DNA from: an uncultured Clostridia bacterium
Lineage (GTDB): Bacteria; Bacillota; Clostridia; Lachnospirales; Anaerotignaceae
Direction: 5' to 3'
NCBI GenBank assembly: GCA_910586765.1
Contig: CAJUJJ010000003.1
Location: 71,645-135,644 of the forward strand
Length of the DNA: 64,000 nucleotides
Part shown: in pieces, positions 61,653 through 64,000 of the stretch
How positions within the stretch are numbered: position 1 is the stretch's first letter
How the letters are laid out: each line of letters begins with the position of its first letter
The notes under the pieces: generated by a model
The model's database searches: none
Told to the model about the DNA's origin: nothing
The model's input: only the letters and a program-made list of their open reading frames with translations
Position numbers and translations under genes: made by a program

Positions 61653-62985
61653 AATATAACTCTCCAATCAAATCATAATCACTTGCTTCTTTTACAAGCA
61701 CTTTTACAAAATCTCCAGAAAGTAATTCTTGTTCTGCTGAAAAAAATACAAGTCCATCAATATCTGGTGCATCTTGCATTGTTCTGCCACAGTAAATATT
61801 TTCTTGGGGCAGTTTTCCCTCTACAATGACATTTTTTATGGTATTGATTTGTTTTTCACAGTATTGTGCAGATATGGATTTTTGCAGTTCCATAACCATA
61901 TCTTTTCTTTGTTGTTTTATTTCTTCTGCTATTTGACAGTCCATATTTGCTGCGGGTGTACCTTCTTCTTGAGAATAACAAAATACACCTAATTTTTCAA
62001 AACGCATTTCGTTTGTAAACTGCATTAACTCGTCAAATTCTTGTTGTGTTTCTTGAGGAAACCCTACAATAAATGTGGTACGTATGGCAATATCAGGCAT
62101 AGCTTTTCTTAATTTTGCTATTTTTTGTTTTAATATATTTTGTGTGCTTTTTCTGCCCATTCTTTTTAATATCGTGTCACTTGCGTGTTGTATAGGCAAA
62201 TCAATATAATGACATATTTTAGGCTGTTTTGCCATCATTTCTATTGTTTCATCTGTAAGTGTTTCAGGATAACAATATAAAAGACGTATCCATGCAATGT
62301 CTTCTATAGCACAAAGTTTTTCTAAAAGTATATGAAGTTTAGGCTCACCATATAAATCTCTGCCATATATGGAGGTGTCTTGTGCTACAATTACAATTTC
62401 TTTTGCACCTTGTTCTGCTAATAATTTCGCTTCTTCTACAAGACTGTCTATAGTACGACTTCTATGTTTTCCTCTCATATAAGGTATAGCACAATACGTA
62501 CAATGATTATCACAACCTTCTGATATTTTTAAATACGCATAATATCCCGCTGTAGAAACCATACGAAGTTTTGCATTTTCGTTTTTCATAGCTTTATCAA
62601 TGTTTTGAATGTGTTTTATATTTTTTTCTCCTTGCAATATACGCTTTGCCACTTCTGCAATATCTTCATATGCTGTTGTACCTACTACAGCATCAACTTC
62701 TGGCATTTCTTGAAATATTTCTTTTTCATATCTTTGTCCTAAACAGCCTGCTACAATAATACCTTTGCAAATAGCATTTTTTTTGTATTCTGCCATTTCC
62801 AATATGGTTTCAATGCTTTCTTCTAAGGCATCTCTTATAAAACAGCAGGTGTTTATTACAATTAAATCTGCTTTTTGTTCCTCAGCTACAATTTCAAAGC
62901 CATTTTTACGCAATATTCCTAACATTACTTCACTATCTACTCTGTTTTTGTCACACCCTAAAGAAGTAAATGCAACTGTTGCCAT
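61630..62985 (-). CDS. rimO: Ribosomal protein S12 methylthiotransferase RimO
   Basis: A 451-residue radical-SAM enzyme adding a methylthio group to an aspartate of S12. The N-terminal UPF0004 domain begins S-L-G-C-D-K-N-R-V-D-S-E (cluster Cys near 10, 46 and 80). The radical-SAM motif C-D-N-H-C-T-Y-C is near 156-163. A TRAM domain closes the protein. S-L-G-C-x-K-N rather than T-x-G-C-Q-M-N separates RimO from MiaB. AAGGGAGG precedes ATG 62985; an upstream frame extension is not used. Confidence 0.96.
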   Translation of the reverse strand: MATVAFTSLGCDKNRVDSEVMLGILRKNGFEIVAEEQKADLIVINTCCFIRDALEESIETILEMAEYKKNAICKGIIVAGCLGQRYEKEIFQEMPEVDAVVGTTAYEDIAEVAKRILQGEKNIKHIQNIDKAMKNENAKLRMVSTAGYYAYLKISEGCDNHCTYCAIPYMRGKHRSRTIDSLVEEAKLLAEQGAKEIVIVAQDTSIYGRDLYGEPKLHILLEKLCAIEDIAWIRLLYCYPETLTDETIEMMAKQPKICHYIDLPIQHASDTILKRMGRKSTQNILKQKIAKLRKAMPDIAIRTTFIVGFPQETQQEFDELMQFTNEMRFEKLGVFCYSQEEGTPAANMDCQIAEEIKQQRKDMVMELQKSISAQYCEKQINTIKNVIVEGKLPQENIYCGRTMQDAPDIDGLVFFSAEQELLSGDFVKVLVKEASDYDLIGELYYGNEFSE

Positions 62986-63048
62986 TACGTGACCTCCCTT
63001 ACTACTTTTACAGCTTTTATAAAACAAAATTTTAGTATCTTTATACTA

Positions 63049-63897
63049 TTATGATTGTTTTTTTGCTGCTGTCAAGCAATTTTTCATAAGCATAGCGATA
63101 GTCATAGGGCCAACACCGCCTGGTACTGGCGTAATTGCTCCTGCCACTTGTTTTACCTCTTCAAAATCTACATCACCGCAAAGTTTTCCTTGTTCATCTC
63201 TGTTCATACCTACATCAATTACTACGGCACCTTTTTTTACCATATCTTTTGTTAATGTGTTTCTTTTTCCTGTTGCTACTACAATAATGTCTGCACGTCT
63301 GCATACTTCTGTTAAATTTTTTGTTTTAGAATGACATATTGTTACAGTACCGTTTTGCTGAAGTAAAAGCATTGCTACAGGTTTTCCTACAATGTTACTT
63401 CTGCCTATTACAACACATTCTTTTCCAGTAATATCACAGTTGCTTCTTTTTATGAGTTCCAATATACCTGCTGGTGTGCAAGGTAAAAATCCCTCTCCTC
63501 CAGTATGCAATGCTCCTACATTTTGAGGGTGGAAACAATCTACATCTTTTTGAGGAGATATAGCCAATATTACTTTTGTATCATCAATGTGTTTTGGCAA
63601 TGGCAACTGTACTAATATACCATTTACTTTTTTATCTTCATTTAATTTTTGTACCAGTTCTAATAATTCCGCTTCTGTTGTTTGTTCTGGTAATTCATAA
63701 GATACAGAAGTAATACCACAACTTTCACAAGCCTTTTTTTTGTTGTTTACATATACTTTAGAAGCACTGTTTTCTCCTACAAGCACTACTGCAAGACAGG
63801 GTGTTATACCTTCTTTTTTTAATTGCTCTACTTCTGTTTTGACTTCTTGTTTTATGTCTGATGAAATTGCTTTTCCATCTATTATTGTTGTACTCAT
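63049..63897 (-). CDS. folD: Methylenetetrahydrofolate dehydrogenase/cyclohydrolase FolD
   Basis: A 282-residue bifunctional enzyme interconverting methylene-, methenyl- and formyl-tetrahydrofolate with NADP. Y-V-x-x-K-K-K-A (catalytic Lys near 55), Q-L-P-L-P-K-H near 96, P-C-T-P-A-G near 138, the Rossmann G-R-S-N-I-V-G-K-P near 162 and P-V-P-G-G-V-G-P-M-T near 258 are all present. The frame opens at 63933, but the family's usual start M-x-x-x-x-I-D-G-K fits ATG 63897, though no strong ribosome site is visible. Confidence 0.94.
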   Translation of the reverse strand: MSTTIIDGKAISSDIKQEVKTEVEQLKKEGITPCLAVVLVGENSASKVYVNNKKKACESCGITSVSYELPEQTTEAELLELVQKLNEDKKVNGILVQLPLPKHIDDTKVILAISPQKDVDCFHPQNVGALHTGGEGFLPCTPAGILELIKRSNCDITGKECVVIGRSNIVGKPVAMLLLQQNGTVTICHSKTKNLTEVCRRADIIVVATGKRNTLTKDMVKKGAVVIDVGMNRDEQGKLCGDVDFEEVKQVAGAITPVPGGVGPMTIAMLMKNCLTAAKKQS

Positions 63898-63941
63898 AAT
63901 AACCGTTACTGAAAACTTATAAAAAGTTATCAAAAATATTA

Positions 63942-63998
63942 CTATCTTATAAAACTTTTATGTTTCATTTCTACTTCAATGTGTATGCTTTTGCCTAA
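63942..63998 (-). CDS. C-terminal end of an unidentified gene upstream of folD (partial)
   Basis: A minus-strand frame enters from the right edge and stops with TAG at 63942-63944, leaving 18 residues with a basic end (K-H-K-S-F-I-R). It could be the tail of a preceding gene of the folD-rimO-pgsA unit, but the fragment is too short to name, and could be chance. Confidence 0.25.
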   Translation of the reverse strand, partial: LGKSIHIEVEMKHKSFIR

Positions 63999-64000
63999 GC

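Overview
The window is AT-rich (about 30% G+C by eye) and has strong AGGAGG-type ribosome sites, frequent TTG and GTG starts, and U-rich hairpin terminators. Its content points to an anaerobic, spore-forming, probably motile Clostridia-type Firmicute: SpoIIE, a SipL-like LysM spore protein, rubrerythrin, a PPi-type phosphofructokinase, an SLH surface protein and a stand-alone FlhB C-terminal domain. A Lachnospiraceae-like lineage fits, but this is inference from gene content. No prophage, insertion sequence, CRISPR array, rRNA or tRNA was found.

Layout. 1-5.8 kb: flagellar-type FlhB tail protein, PilZ-like protein and a 1,568-residue SLH surface protein. 5.9-10.9 kb: queG, recU, the tldD/tldE protease pair and lepB. 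11-14 kb: a calcium-loop protein, a small unknown, and the spore protein SipL (minus strand). 14.3-19.8 kb: a sugar-sensing cassette (response regulator, histidine kinase, anchored binding protein, MglB-like lipoprotein) with no transporter genes. 20-23.6 kb: small basic protein, threonine aldolase, and a MarR/MFS pair sharing one operator palindrome. 23.7-28.2 kb: spoIIE behind a Spo0A-type promoter, then three small exported unknowns. 28.3-35.6 kb: tilS-hpt-ftsH, a hotdog thioesterase, argF and birA. 35.8-39 kb: pantothenate-type ECF S component, two tandem coaX genes and dusB. 39-42.2 kb: coiled-coil protein, FG-GAP lipoprotein, tadA and the SRP RNA. 42.3-44 kb: a small accessory island with an unknown gene, two Cro/CI regulators and a hairpin-rich repeat. 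44.2-48 kb: metG-tatD and a 3D-domain protein. 48-52.6 kb (minus): secreted protein, phosphofructokinase, monooxygenase-like protein, and putP with a structured leader. 52.9-57 kb: EamA exporter, rubrerythrin, SulP transporter, lipoprotein and a second copy of the repeat. 57.2-64 kb (minus): recA with an SOS box, EamA, cinA, pgsA, rimO, folD.

The strongest candidates for something undescribed are non-coding. First is a dispersed repeat family (43660-43837, 56878-57104, solo hairpin 42253-42283) whose constant blocks are interspersed with hairpins that keep their shape while their stem sequence changes. Second is a hairpin mosaic before argF bracketed by two near-identical terminator hairpins. 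Third is a putP leader with a terminator, competing pairings and a Fur-like operator on its promoter. The tandem coaX pair, with different motif changes in each copy, is the most unusual coding feature.
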